Shown here: positions 32,761 to 43,430 of the stretch, one piece after another | How positions within the stretch are numbered: the first letter of the stretch is position 1 | How the letters are laid out: the number at the start of each line of letters is the position of its first letter | Source: Kitagawia praeruptora | Lineage: Eukaryota; Streptophyta; Magnoliopsida; Apiales; Apiaceae | Length of the DNA stretch: 64,000 nucleotides | Reading direction: 5' to 3' | Assembly (NCBI GenBank): GCA_037693485.1 | Contig: CM075345.1 | Coordinates: forward strand, 4,233,501 to 4,297,500 | Program-made: the position numbers and the translations under genes | The notes under the pieces: model-generated | The model's input: only the letters and a program-made list of their open reading frames with translations | The model's database searches: none | Told to the model about the DNA's origin: nothing

Positions 32761-33254
32761 GTTTGATCTTCTAAAACCCTAACTCCATTTCACAAAACTG
32801 TTTTTTGAAAATAAAATCAAAATAATGAAATTAATTATTCTAAATAATTAATTGACTAATTACTTGATTGATTGATTTACTTTGATTAATTTTAATAAAA
32901 ATTGATTAACTTTAAATAATTTTAATTCATTTTAGTTAATAATTTAATTAATCGATTAACTTTAAATAATCTTAATTACTTTCTACAAACAATTTCAAAT
33001 AAAAGAGACAATTTGTTCTAAACAAATAAAAATATTTATAAACGGAAAATGATTTGATTTCTGAGATTGGAAAAAAGTAACAAAAAAAAAAATCTTGGAG
33101 TGAAGCACAGAAAGAAATGCCTCTTCTCTAGCTAGGTAATAATCCTCATAAATTTCGGTAATTGACCTTAACAAAAAAGAAAAGATAAAACGAAAAGTGA
33201 ATAGCCTAGATGAACCGAACTATGGGAATGGGATTTCCATAATTTCATTCCAGC
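32761..33254. other. AT-rich flank of Tat-3
   Basis: Rich in ATTAATT and GATTGATT motifs. No gene seen. Confidence 0.5.
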
Positions 33255-33949
33255 TCTTAGCGGAGGAATTTGGTGATAACAAATTCAGGGAGGGTTGCTG
33301 GAATTGTAGTGGTGGTTGATGACGGTGGACGGCGTAGGACGTTTAGGGTTAGGGTTTGTGATTTTGGGATTGGCTGAGATTGTATGCTGAGATGTATTGC
33401 AATTTAGATCGAATATCGAATTCTCTCTTTCTCGCAAGGGTTTGCATCGTGCCATATAATGTGCCTACGTACCCTATTTATAGGGATCAAGCCAAACATA
33501 GTTCTTGGGGAGCAAGTTATCGAAACGGGCTAGGTTTCCTTATCTAGGAAAGCCCTAATAGATTGGGCCACCGCCTTTAGTAGAGTCCTCATGGGCCTTC
33601 TAACCCAATTATTTTCTCGGAGCGTGGCGGTTAAGCTTTTGACTCGAGATTATCGGAGTCAATACCCACCTAAGGTCAGGCATAATGAGTTATTAGTCAT
33701 AGGGTTAGCCCTCAGACTTTCTAAAGGGGCGATCCCTTAGTAAGGAAATTCCCGAAATCGTAGGCGAAGCCTTATCTTCTTATATTCTTTCTAGGAAAAT
33801 TCTCTCTTGATTGTCAACTCTGGGAAAGGCCCATCAATGGGCGAGGCCTAAAGAGGGCGAGACCTGTATGTAGACGAGGCCTCATGGACCTAAGTATAAC
33901 TGGAGCTACCAAGCCCTGGTTTGGGCGAGGCTTATTTCTGGGCACAACA
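33255..33949 (-). repeat. 3' LTR of Tat-3 (695 bp)
   Basis: On the plus strand from TCTTAGCGG, a mutated form of the TGTTAACGG edge, to GGGCACAACA. It includes the minus-strand TATA box (33475-33482) and a telomere-like motif (33342-33357). Confidence 0.9.
33475..33482 (-). promoter_or_regulatory. TATA box in the Tat-3 3' LTR
   Basis: Minus strand CCCTATAAATAGGGTACG; shared core with Tat-1. The copy in the 5' LTR is at 57108-57115. Confidence 0.75.
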
Positions 33950-33962
33950 ACTACCCCCCAGT
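33950..33962 (-). other. polypurine tract of Tat-3
   Basis: The minus strand reads AACTGGGGGGTAGT next to the LTR, nearly as in Tat-1. Confidence 0.8.
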
Positions 33963-34158
33963 TTCTTGCGATAACTATTTATCAAAAGAAACTATCTTCA
34001 TATAAATTATACATTTCTTTAAGAAAAAAAGCGAGCCCTCGTTTAAATTTCCCTCCCCGAATCTAGAGCGTGCGAAATGAGCTGTCACGCCTTACCACGT
34101 ACTCCAAGACCCAATATGATGATGCCACGTAGGTCTGCATTCTCTCTCTCTTTCTGCC

Positions 34159-34166
34159 TATAAATA
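34159..34166 (+). promoter_or_regulatory. TATA box of the Tat-3 antisense gene
   Basis: TATAAATA in GCCTATAAATACTAG. A leader exon would start about 30 bases on and end at the donor TTTAAGGTACG (intron from 34306). The leader intron runs to the acceptor TTTTTCAG at 34520. Confidence 0.65.
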
Positions 34167-34520
34167 CTAGTAAAAATTTCCTTCATTTTACCCTACTTCC
34201 AAAAATTGTATCAGAGTGCTGCAAAGTTTTCCCTTGATCAAACAGGCGAGGCTGATTTTTTCTTCCAGGCATCGTCTTTTGCTGCAAAACGTATTCTTCT
34301 TTAAGGTACGCCCCTTTTTCTTCCGTACTCGTTTTATTTTTCATGCACTAGTTTCTTTACTCTAATAGTCACTGATTTTCGGAGAGAATTAAGGCGATCC
34401 TTACGTGAACATCAATCAATCATCCCTTAAAATAAAATTTAGGCGATCCTTTCACTTAAGGGCGAGGATGCCTTGAACCTTCTGTCTATTTTTCTTAACT
34501 TCATCCTCGCCCTTTTTCAG

Positions 34521-36936
34521 ATGTCAAATGAAAATTCCCTTTCAGAAGGCCATACGGCGTCGCCTTCAGGGGCCTCATCTTCTCATCCAGGATGGCTCAG
34601 AGCTCACAAGGATACGACCGTCAACCTTTCATTAAGCCTTAGTCCTCGCCCTCTCGGAGAAGTCGAGGACCTTGCCAGCGCGTATCATACCCAAGACTTA
34701 GATGATGATGAGAATGAAGATGATCTCCATGAGTTCTTTAATTATATAGATCCAAACGAAGCAGGTCCCTCTCGGATTGGACGGGGTAAAGGCAAGGACT
34801 TTAGGAAATTTGAGGACCTAATTCGAGAAGGTAACCATGAGGGCGAGCCAAGTGAGAGTTTAAGCGAAGGCGATGACGAAAACGCATCAGACGATGAAGT
34901 AGTTTATTCAGCGTCGCCTATTAATTATGCAATGGAATTTCCCTCACCCTCTGCTAACCCTTTTAATCCTGACGTCTACGATCATGAAGTGGATTTGAAT
35001 TTTGACGAGGATGCTACTGAAGAAGAAAAAATTGAGATGAGGAAGGACAAAGGAATCGTCTCCTGCGCTGGACTCCCCTCTGACATTTCTTCAGCACATA
35101 TCATGTGGATGATCGAATATTATAACCTGAAGGGTAAATGGTATCGCCCTCGTTCTTTTATGCGAATGTATTTCTTCAACATCAAAGGTCTTCCAACCCC
35201 TAGAATGGTGATAACTCCTCAGTTAGTCGAGCTCGGGTTTGGTTATCCTATTCATCCATTCCTGCTACAAATTATTAATCACTACGAAATTGCCCCCATA
35301 CAACTCTCGCCCAATAGCTATAGGTTAGCCATTGGGATTTATATTATGTATAGGAAATGTGGTTATGAGGCACCAACGATGGAAGAACTTTCGTATTTTC
35401 TTGATATCAGGCGATGCGGTAACGAACTCGGCTTCTATTACCTTGCTCTTTGGCCAAAACATAATAAAAAGGGGTTCTCCAAAGGTAATCCCAGCAACAT
35501 GAAGTTATAGAAAAGCGATTACTTTTATTTTTATGACGTCCCTAGGATCAATCCTCAATTCAACACAGGTCCGAGTAAGTTTTCTTCTCTTTATTCCATA
35601 GTCGTCGCCTTTTCTTTAACTTGACTTCCTTTTATTATCTTTTAAACCCTTTCGTTTATACTAGATAAACCTTCTCAATCTGAATTGAAAGGCGAGGCAC
35701 TACGGAGGGCGGAGCATGTATCTAACCTACCTCGCGTAGAAAAAGATCTTGACATTCTTGTGACCCCGGCAACTTTATTTGCTCATGGCTTCTATAATAA
35801 AGGGTTTGGGAAAGTTCCCTATATAAAATTTAACAAGAAAATGTTTAGGAAAACTCTTAAGAAAAAGATAAAGGGATTTACTGGCAAAGGTATAGGTCTC
35901 GCCCTTTTCCTTTAGGCGTTTCATGTTTATAACTATTTACGGCGTATATCCTTGTGCCTAACTTAATTTGTCCTCGCCTCTTTTTCAGGTAAAATGGCAG
36001 AGCTTCCATTTGGGGACAACCCTTTTGCTGAAGAGGAAGTTGCAGAGAAAACACTTCCCACACAGACTCAGCCAACTCCTTCAGCCGTCCTCGCCCAACC
36101 TGTCCCTACCGCTAGAGAAAAGGAAAGAAATGCAAGGAAGAGAGGGGGCGGGATCATTAACCTAGATGGAGGAAGAGGCGAGACCGTGAAAAAGGGAAAG
36201 CATAAGGTAGATGGCCCTTCAACTGGTGTTGCTAGCCTCTTTGGTAACCTAGCAGCAAAGTGTTTTGAAGAAGAAACCGTGAAAACCTGGTGCAGCCGGG
36301 ATAAAATTGAGGCTGGTTTCTATTTCCGACAGGCTTTGGGCGAGACCTTTTTGCATGGACTCAATCATGTCAATAACCTTGAGTGCGAGGTAATTAACAA
36401 AGCTGGAGAAATCTTATAGTGATGCAAAGGATTCTGTCTCATACTACAAGAGTCAGCTAAATAATGCTGAGAAGAAAATCTTCGATTTAGGCGAGGCCCA
36501 AAAAACCGAGCAAAGACGCTATGAAGATTCCCTATCTGAGATCAAAGACATCGCCCTGAAAAAGGAAGAAACCCATTCCAAAGAAATGGAAAAGCTTCAA
36601 GCCGAGATCGCTGAACTTAAGAGTAACAAGCGAGTTTATCAAAGAGAGGCCTATTCCGAGGGATTTTTTGCATATCTCTCCAACTTCCTTGCAGGCGATC
36701 CCAATTATAACTGGTCACAAAGCTTCGCTCCTTCCACTCCTGCCTTCATGACTAAATTCAAGCTAGATAATGCCCAAGCCATTGAAAAGGCGAGGCTATC
36801 TCTTCAACAGAAGATTGCTAAGGAGTTGGAACTTGCTGCAGCTGAAGATGGCAGGAACAAAGAACCTGCTAGACAGCCTAACCAAGAGGGTGAGCAAGGG
36901 GATGGAGCCTCGCCCTCTAATACAGTTGCCACATGA
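34521..36936 (+). pseudogene. antisense three-exon Tat accessory gene (Transposase_28-like)
   Basis: The gene is oriented against Tat-3, next to its 3' LTR. ATG 34521 follows the acceptor directly; the in-frame ATG at 34473 lies in the leader intron. Exons fit 34521-35574, 35665-35889 and 35989-36936, and GT-AG introns keep the frame. Domain order is an acidic, serine-rich N-terminus; a globular domain with YPIHPFLLQIINHYEIAPIQ and NSYRLAIGIYIMYR; a basic second exon (LKGEALRRAEHV); then a coiled coil and an FLAGDPNYNWSQ motif. It matches the Tat-1 gene in order and exon borders. Damage: a TAG at 35508-35510, probably from a tryptophan codon, and a one-base shift near 36400. Function unknown. 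Confidence 0.8.
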
Positions 36937-37057
36937 CTATCTGAATTATTTATTATTGCAAACACCTTTGGAGTGCGGGCCCTCCACTAACTGGCCTCTC
37001 CCGTTGTATCTCTTAACATTCTCATTGTCTTTACCTAACTTGGAGTGCGCGCCCTCC
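36937..37057 (+). other. 3' UTR of the Tat-3 antisense gene
   Basis: Two near-repeats (TTGGAGTGCGGGCCCTCC, TTGGAGTGCGCGCCCTCC) occur here. The first CACTA element is inserted directly after the second, and the UTR resumes at 42300. Confidence 0.5.
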
Positions 37058-37060
37058 TTT
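37058..37060 (+). repeat. CACTA-1 target duplication, left
   Basis: TTT, matched at 42297-42299. Confidence 0.8.
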
Positions 37061-37739
37061 CACTACACCATAGATGGCCTATCGCAACCTTTTGGCATGG
37101 GTGTTACCACTATGGGTGTTACTATAGCTATGAAAATTTTGACCTATCGCAACCTTTTGATTGTGGTGTTAGCATAGGCACAAAAGTATGTTACTTTAGT
37201 TATAAAAGGTGTTAAAGTAGGCTAACACCATGAGGTGTGTTACCATAGAGTATTCATTAACAAAATTTTTATTTTAATTTAAAATTAATGATTTAACAAT
37301 TCTTTGACTTTAAAAATATTTAATTTTAAAAAAATTATTGAAATAATCATTTTAAAAGTAATATTCCATCAAATAATTAAATTACATATATTTTATAAAT
37401 ATTAAAATATTTTTAATAAATTTAGAATAAAAAGATTTTCAAAATAAGTAATATTCAAAAATTATTAATTTTTTAAATAAATTTTTTAAAAATATTAATA
37501 GAGAAAATAATAATTTGCATAAACTGTGAATTATTTCAAAATAATGAAAATAATAAATTTAAAAATTATAATTTAATACCATAAATTAAGATAAATTTAA
37601 AATATTTTTTAAAAAAATAAAAAAGGGCACTAAATTATTGAGATGGGCTGTAAATGAAAATAAAGATAGATTGAGCTGAGCGGGAAAAAAAAAAATGAGA
37701 GCGGTAAGATGAAAATTCAGAATGAGGCGTCAAATGTAA

Positions 37740-38145
37740 GAGCCTGTTTGGGGTTCATTAAAATTATTTTTAGCCCACTTAAAGGAGAATGGAGGTGTTT
37801 GGCTCCCCTTAAAGTGGAGCCACTTAAAGTGGAAAGTAGGTTAAAAAAAAAAAGTAGTTTGGAGGTACTTTTTTCCCACTTATTTTTTTTCGTATATCAA
37901 TTTTTATGTATTTGAGTCACCTTTTAACTTGTATTGTATTCTTTTCATATATTTGTATTTTATACTTTCAAAAAAATATAAATTTCTTTTTTTTTAATTA
38001 ATTTTTTAAAAATAAATTTACTTTAAGTGGAATTAGCCAAACAGATACACCTAACTTTAAGTAAAAATTATCACTTTTCACTTAAAGTGAGTAAGTAACA
38101 CTTTAAGTGATAAGTAACATTTTTTAAGTTAAGCCAAACACGCTC
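37740..38145. mobile_element. Tourist-like MITE inside CACTA-1, 406 bp
   Basis: The left end GAGCCTGTTTGG and the inverted right end (CCAAACACGCTC) are flanked by TAA (37737-37739, 38146-38148). The arms carry inverted CCACTTAAAGTGG-like blocks. No coding capacity. Confidence 0.85.
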
Positions 38146-38148
38146 TAA

Positions 38149-39186
38149 GTCGGGGGGAAATTTAGGGAAAAAGCACAATTCTAACCTCACTTCTCTCTCT
38201 CGCCTCTCTCACTTCTCTTTCGCCTCTCTCACTTCTCTCAGTTAATCGAAAATTTAGAATTAGATTAGTGTTTGAATTGGGTTAATGGAAACTTGGGTCA
38301 AGGATTCCATTAGGGTTCCAGCTGGTTAATCAAAATTTGGTAGAAGGATTCAATCAGGGATGTTTGCTTTATCGAATGTATCTCTCTCACTCCCTATCAA
38401 TCTCTCCCTCACTCACTCTCTCATCTCATGTATGTATGTTTTTCTTAATTTACTATGTCATGTTTTTCAAATTTGTGTACACAAGGGCCGAATTATATAT
38501 CTCGATTTTGCAGTTCTTGGTTATTTATTAGCTAGGGCATTTAATTTGGCAGTAAATTAAGGATGCTACATGTACAGCTTTTGTTCAGAAACCCACTCGA
38601 CTTTTTGCATGAACTATAGATGCCAGAGGAAAAGATTGTAGCAATTTATGTGATTTGTATTTTTCAACATTATCATGTATTAGTTGTCTTTGATAAATCC
38701 ACTCTATATATGCTTCATCCACCCTTTTGTCGAGTTAAAAGCTCTTTCAGTCCCTAGTAGCTTCAACAAATTCTTTCAGTTCTATATACATTCAATAGTT
38801 TATCTGAGATATTTGTATAAATATGTTGGTTGAGAATGATATTGCCTGTCCAGAATTGGGCTTTATGATAAATATTATAAGCTTCCCTTTGTTATCATTA
38901 TCTTTTTTAATCCTGTAGGTTTAGATCTGTAATCATATGGCCATTAGTAAAGAGTAAAATGCAATCTGCAATGCTTAGCCTAGCGGATACCCCTCCCTGT
39001 TATCTGTAGAAGCATGTGTGCGTGAGTATTTAAATATCTGTTAACTATATCTAGAAAAAAGAGTGAATGCAGGTCCACTGGCCATGAAATTGCTGTAACT
39101 ATTCTTTGAAGGATTTACTTATTACTATATGCAAACTATCATTGTGAAGGATTTACTATCATTGTTCTCTTCATGTGCCTGTAGAT
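38149..39186 (+). other. CACTA-1 interior, possible captured 5' region
   Basis: Contains CTCTCTCTCGCC-type pyrimidine stretches (38190-38240) like a plant 5' UTR, then AT-rich DNA. No supported frame. It may be the promoter side of the captured gene. Confidence 0.35.
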
Positions 39187-40642
39187 CCTAGTGAACATTG
39201 AGGTCCAATCTTCTGAACCTGCTTCTATGACTGAGCAGTTGAAATTAAAAGCACAAGAATTGAGGTTTGTTCAATCCTCTCGACGGTGAAATGCTCTTTA
39301 TGATGCTATTGCTTTATAACAAGTCTTCTTCCATTCTTGCTTGCTTTTATCCATAAAAGCTCATAAATTAGGAAAATCTTAGCTATGAAGTTGAAAACAC
39401 TTGAAAACTTACATCAGCATTTATTTCGTAGCTTTATAGCCTTGCGGGAAGCAGAGAAAGCAAAAGAGAAGAGAGCACGAGAGAAAATTCGTCAGAAACT
39501 ACAGCAAGATAAGGTGTTTGCTTAAAAAATAAGTAACTCTAGAAATGTATCACTTCACTGTTACACTTTGACAGTACGACAAGCACCAAATATACTCTGT
39601 ATTCTAGAGATATGAGAAATCAAAATTTTAGGAAATGTGTTATACTTTTTTTTTTTGCTAAATAGAAATGTGTTATACTTATTACTGAAAGTATGAAGCT
39701 TCATGTTTTATCCATCTGAACTGTAATAAGTTATAGTTTACTCTATAGTAGTAGTGTTCTATCTACATGGTTCATTATAATTTGTGTTTCAATTTGATAT
39801 CCAGAAGTCACTTATACATAGATAAATAAATAGTTGGAGTACTATGCAGATATGCAAGTGTCGTTCTAGTACTAATGTTTCAAAGAAAAAGTGTTGCAGG
39901 TGCCATGGTCTGGTGTAATTACTAACTATTCTACCTCACCCTTTCCTGAGGAAATCTATGAAAGAATCAGAGAAATGTTGATCGAGTATAAAGTGGTGAT
40001 CACCAGATGGCCTCAATACACTTTGGTTTTAGAGAATGTGAGTTTTTTTTATGTATTTTTATTACTTTTACCAAAGATTACATGCTCTCACACATGCAGA
40101 GAATGTGAGTTTTTATGTATTGAACGTTTTCTGGTGCTTTGTAATTGAGTTTCTATCTATTTTTGTCCGATGAAAGTTGTAAACTGAAATGCTCTGATCT
40201 TCTTTTAATATACATTTCAAGCCATTCTCTAATATGCTAGTAATGACTGGGCTTTCAAATTTAACTGAACAATTAGTTTTGTAGGATCTTTACTTGTAAA
40301 TGTAGAGATATTAATGCATGCTCATTTTTTTTAACATTTTACTACCAGTGTTTTCTTCCTCCTCCCACTAAATGTAATGTGTGACAATTAATATGATTTA
40401 AAAGATTGTTGTCAAGTTTTATATACATCTACCCTTTTGTGACTATTTGGCACTTCAAGTCTACAATTGTTCTACTTTACTCTTACTCTTCTAAAAAAGT
40501 AAATAAATAAATTAGTGAAGGTTATGTTTAAAAATGCAACTTTAATTATCTTGCTACCTTCCAGAGCATTTTTCTGAAGCACCATCGATGTCAGCATGGG
40601 ATCTGCATAAAGCTTGGCCAGAGGCTGAGTTAAAGGCAAGCA
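39187..40642 (+). pseudogene. captured exons of an unidentified host gene
   Basis: Four open segments have splice borders. They are 39187-39264 (SSEPASMTEQLKLKAQELR), a segment near 39432-39513 (ALREAEKAKEKRAREKIRQK), 39900-40038 (VPWSGVITNYSTSPFPEEIY ...) and about 40563-40640 (EHFSEAPSMSAWDLHKAWPE). Each is preceded by a pyrimidine tract plus AG, and most are followed by GT. They read like consecutive exons of one gene, beginning with a charged helix. I do not recognise the protein. Start and end of the gene are absent. Confidence 0.5.
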
Positions 40643-41153
40643 AACGAGTCCTGTTTTTTTTTCTTTTTTTAAATTTCTAGATGTCAATAATCGATCAGGT
40701 GATATTTTTATTTTTTTTGCTAAACAGGTGATATTTTTCATCTTTATTGGTTTGCATGTTCAATTGTATTTCTAAACAGATTGATTTACGAAAAATATCA
40801 ACTATAATGTTTAGTCATTTATGTTGTAAATCGATTGATTTACGGAAAATATCAACTATATTGTCTAGTTCTAAACAGATTAATTTGCGGAAAATATCAA
40901 CTATAATGTTTAGTCATTTATGTTGTACCGACTTATCGCAGATACTACTCTATTTTGGCATGAGTACGAATTGTATATTATCGGATTAACCTTGTTTCTT
41001 TGTGATTATCTTAAAAGTGATCTCCCTAGCTAATGCAATATATCTTTTAATGTTCTGGGCATTATTATAAAATGTGTCTTGATATTTTTTTGAGATAATC
41101 AATTTTGTCAAGTACGTTGCATGTCCAATTTACTTACCCATTTGCTTGTGCAG

Positions 41154-41545
41154 ATTTCTAGAACATTCCAGGATAAAGATATACCTTGTGATGTCATATG
41201 GATGGATATCGACTACATGATGGCTTTCGTTTTTTCACTTTTGACAAGGTATGCTTCCAGGATAAAATCTACTCATGCATAAACTTTTACTTAGATTGGA
41301 AAAATGATGGTGGTAAATTAGTTCTTGGTATCATATGAAAGACTAGAACTGTATTTAAGCCAGCTATACAACAAAACAGCTAATTGTTCATTTACTCTCA
41401 GGAACATTTCTCAGATCCACAATCATTAGTGAAAGATCTTCATGATACTGGTTTTAAAGCAATATGTATGCTTGACCCAGGAATAAAAAAAGAGGAAGGT
41501 TATTTTGTTTATGACAGTGGTTCTGAAAAGGACGTCTGGACCTAG
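41154..41545 (+). pseudogene. captured fragment of a GH31 alpha-glucosidase gene
   Basis: Exon 41154-41248 reads ISRTFQDKDIPCDVIWMDID, followed after a one-base deletion by DGFRFFTFDK. Exon 41402-41545 reads EHFSDPQSLVKDLHDTGFKA, then MLDPGIKKEEGYFVYDSGSE. The IWMDIDY and LDPGI motifs are diagnostic of family 31 glycosyl hydrolases; the closest match I recall is the plant heteroglycan glucosidase type. An intron with GT-AG borders lies between them. The catalytic nucleophile region lies downstream and is missing, and the frame ends in TAG, so no enzyme is made. Confidence 0.85.
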
Positions 41546-42296
41546 ACAGCCGACAGAAGGCCTTTACCTATAGCATCTCGGAGACGATGCAACTAAAAGA
41601 TGGATCAAAGACTTCACATACATGGAAGCTGATTTTTATTCTTTTTTGTGTTTCTTATATCGGTAGAATTTTAAAGTTAGTATACATTCGTCAGATAAAT
41701 GTTCTTGTCCATTCGTCAGATAAATGTTGTTGGTGAATTAAATTAGGACGTGAATTGTTGTTGGTTTGTTTTATGGAAATTCAATATTCTGTTGGTGCAT
41801 TTTTATTTTGTTACATTTATGGTGTTATAATAGGTAAAATGTGTGTTGTAATATGGGTGTTGCAGTAGGTGATATTAGGTGTTACAATAGGTAATATTAG
41901 GTGTTACAATAGGCCTTGCACAGTGAGCAGGTAGGCCCCATAATAGGTCCAAAAAGTGGGCCCCACATGTGGACATAAATGTGAATGCCACGTGTCCCAA
42001 CATGTGGGACCCACATGTGGGCCCCATAATATTATGCAAAATTTTATCATCTGTGGTAACACACAACCTATGTTGCTATAGAGTGTTTAAGGTGTTGCTA
42101 TAGAGGTTTTTGGTAACCACATTTGCTGTGTTACCTTAGGTTGGTTTTGGATGTTACCTTAGATACCTGTAGTTACTGCTGAGAACCTAACACAGCTGAA
42201 GTGTTACCATAGCCCTATTTTGGCATATGGTAACTTAAAACAGGGGTCTATGGTAACACAGTTTGGGGGTTGCTATAGGCCGTTTATGGCGTAGTG
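41546..42296. repeat. CACTA-1 right subterminal repeats
   Basis: From 41830 onward, variants of GGTGTTACAATAGG, GTGTTGCTATAG and TGTTACCTTAG recur about a dozen times up to the terminal repeat. Such repeats bind CACTA-encoded proteins in known elements. Confidence 0.7.
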
Positions 42297-42299
42297 TTT

Positions 42300-42754
42300 A
42301 ATGGCGTCGCTCTTGTAATAACTTTAACTCTTGTTGTTCTATCTAGAGTTTGACATGCCTTCGTTTATCTGCCTATTGTTTTTACATCTTCACTCTAAAT
42401 TACCTTCTGCCTTGACTTGTAATGATATATCAGACTAGGAGTAAATCATTTAATAAGAATCGCCCTCTAATGACCAGTAACATCCTGAAAATCAGGCATC
42501 GCCCTTTTCATTTGGGCCTCCTTTCAAAATCAATTAATGTAGGCGTCGCCCTTATAGAGTCTAGTTTATCTTCTGCATACTTGATTTAACCATTGATTTA
42601 ACCATATAGTTCCCTAAGTAAGGAATATTTTCTTTTCCTTATCGAGCAACCCCCTTCCTTGGGCGACCCCCCAGTTCAAGCGTCGCCTTCTTGTAATGGC
42701 CTCGCCAATTCTGAATTTTTCATTATGTAGGTTCCTGAATACTTGATTTACTTG
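42300..42754 (-). other. Tat-3 3' region between CACTA-1 and the hairpin array
   Basis: No gene. GTCGCC/CTCGCC motifs, also seen in the accessory gene, are scattered through it. It would be the end of the antisense gene's transcript. Confidence 0.5.
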
Positions 42755-43270
42755 GGATACCCTCCTCTCGGGAGGTCATATTCCTAAAAATTGTGTCTTG
42801 ATAATCTAGGATCCCCTCCTCTCGGGAGGTCACATCCTCTTTCTAGAAATATCCTCCTCTCGGGAGGTCATATTTCCAAAGTCGGACCTTGATGAGGCGC
42901 CGGAAGTACGGACATCCCCCCCGGAAGTACGGTTTTTGCAATTAGGATTTAAAAATTCGGGATACCCTCCTCTCGGCAGGTCATATCCGGCATTCCAGAA
43001 ACACTCTCCTCCCGGGAGATCATGTTCCTGAAGATCGTGCCTTGATGAGGAGCCGGAAGTACGGTCATCCCCCCCGGAAGTACGATTTTTGCAAGGGCTT
43101 TAAAAATTCGGGATACCCTCCTCTCGGGAGGTCATATACGGCATTCCAGAAACACTCTCCTCCCGGGAGATCATGTTCCTGAAGATCGTTTCATTCTTAA
43201 TAAGACTCTCCTTAGAGGAGATCATCCTTTCACATATTCCACAAAGACCCTCCTCTCGGGAGGTCATCTA
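42755..43270 (-). repeat. Tat-3 array of about nine short hairpins
   Basis: Examples are CCTCC-TCTCG-GGAGG (42761-42775) and TCTCC-TCCCG-GGAGA (43005-43019). The modules GAGGCGCCGGAAGTACGG and CCCCCCGGAAGTACGG lie between units, as in the nested element at 20713. The array ends about 150 bp from the end of pol. Confidence 0.85.
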
Positions 43271-43430
43271 TTATAGAATTTCAACAAAATGTCATGGAAA
43301 AATAAGCATGTTTTATTCATAAATATAAATCCTGGCTAAGGAGGAGTACATGCACTACCCCCCTAGACTTTTTCGAAAAAGAATTTAAGGGAAAGTTTAA
43401 TAACACAAAAAGAGAAACAAACCAGGTATA

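Larger units (their letters stand above)
37061..42296. mobile_element. CACTA transposon 1 with captured gene exons, 5.2 kb
   Basis: Ends are CACTACACCATAGATGGCC and the inverted CACTACGCCATAAACGGCC, and TTT flanks both sides (37058-37060, 42297-42299). A CACTA terminus and a 3-bp duplication define the superfamily. The subterminal zones (37061-37260, 41830-42296) repeat motifs of the type GTGTTACCATAG. There is no transposase; the interior holds exons of host genes and a MITE, so it is a gene-carrying non-autonomous element. Confidence 0.93.
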
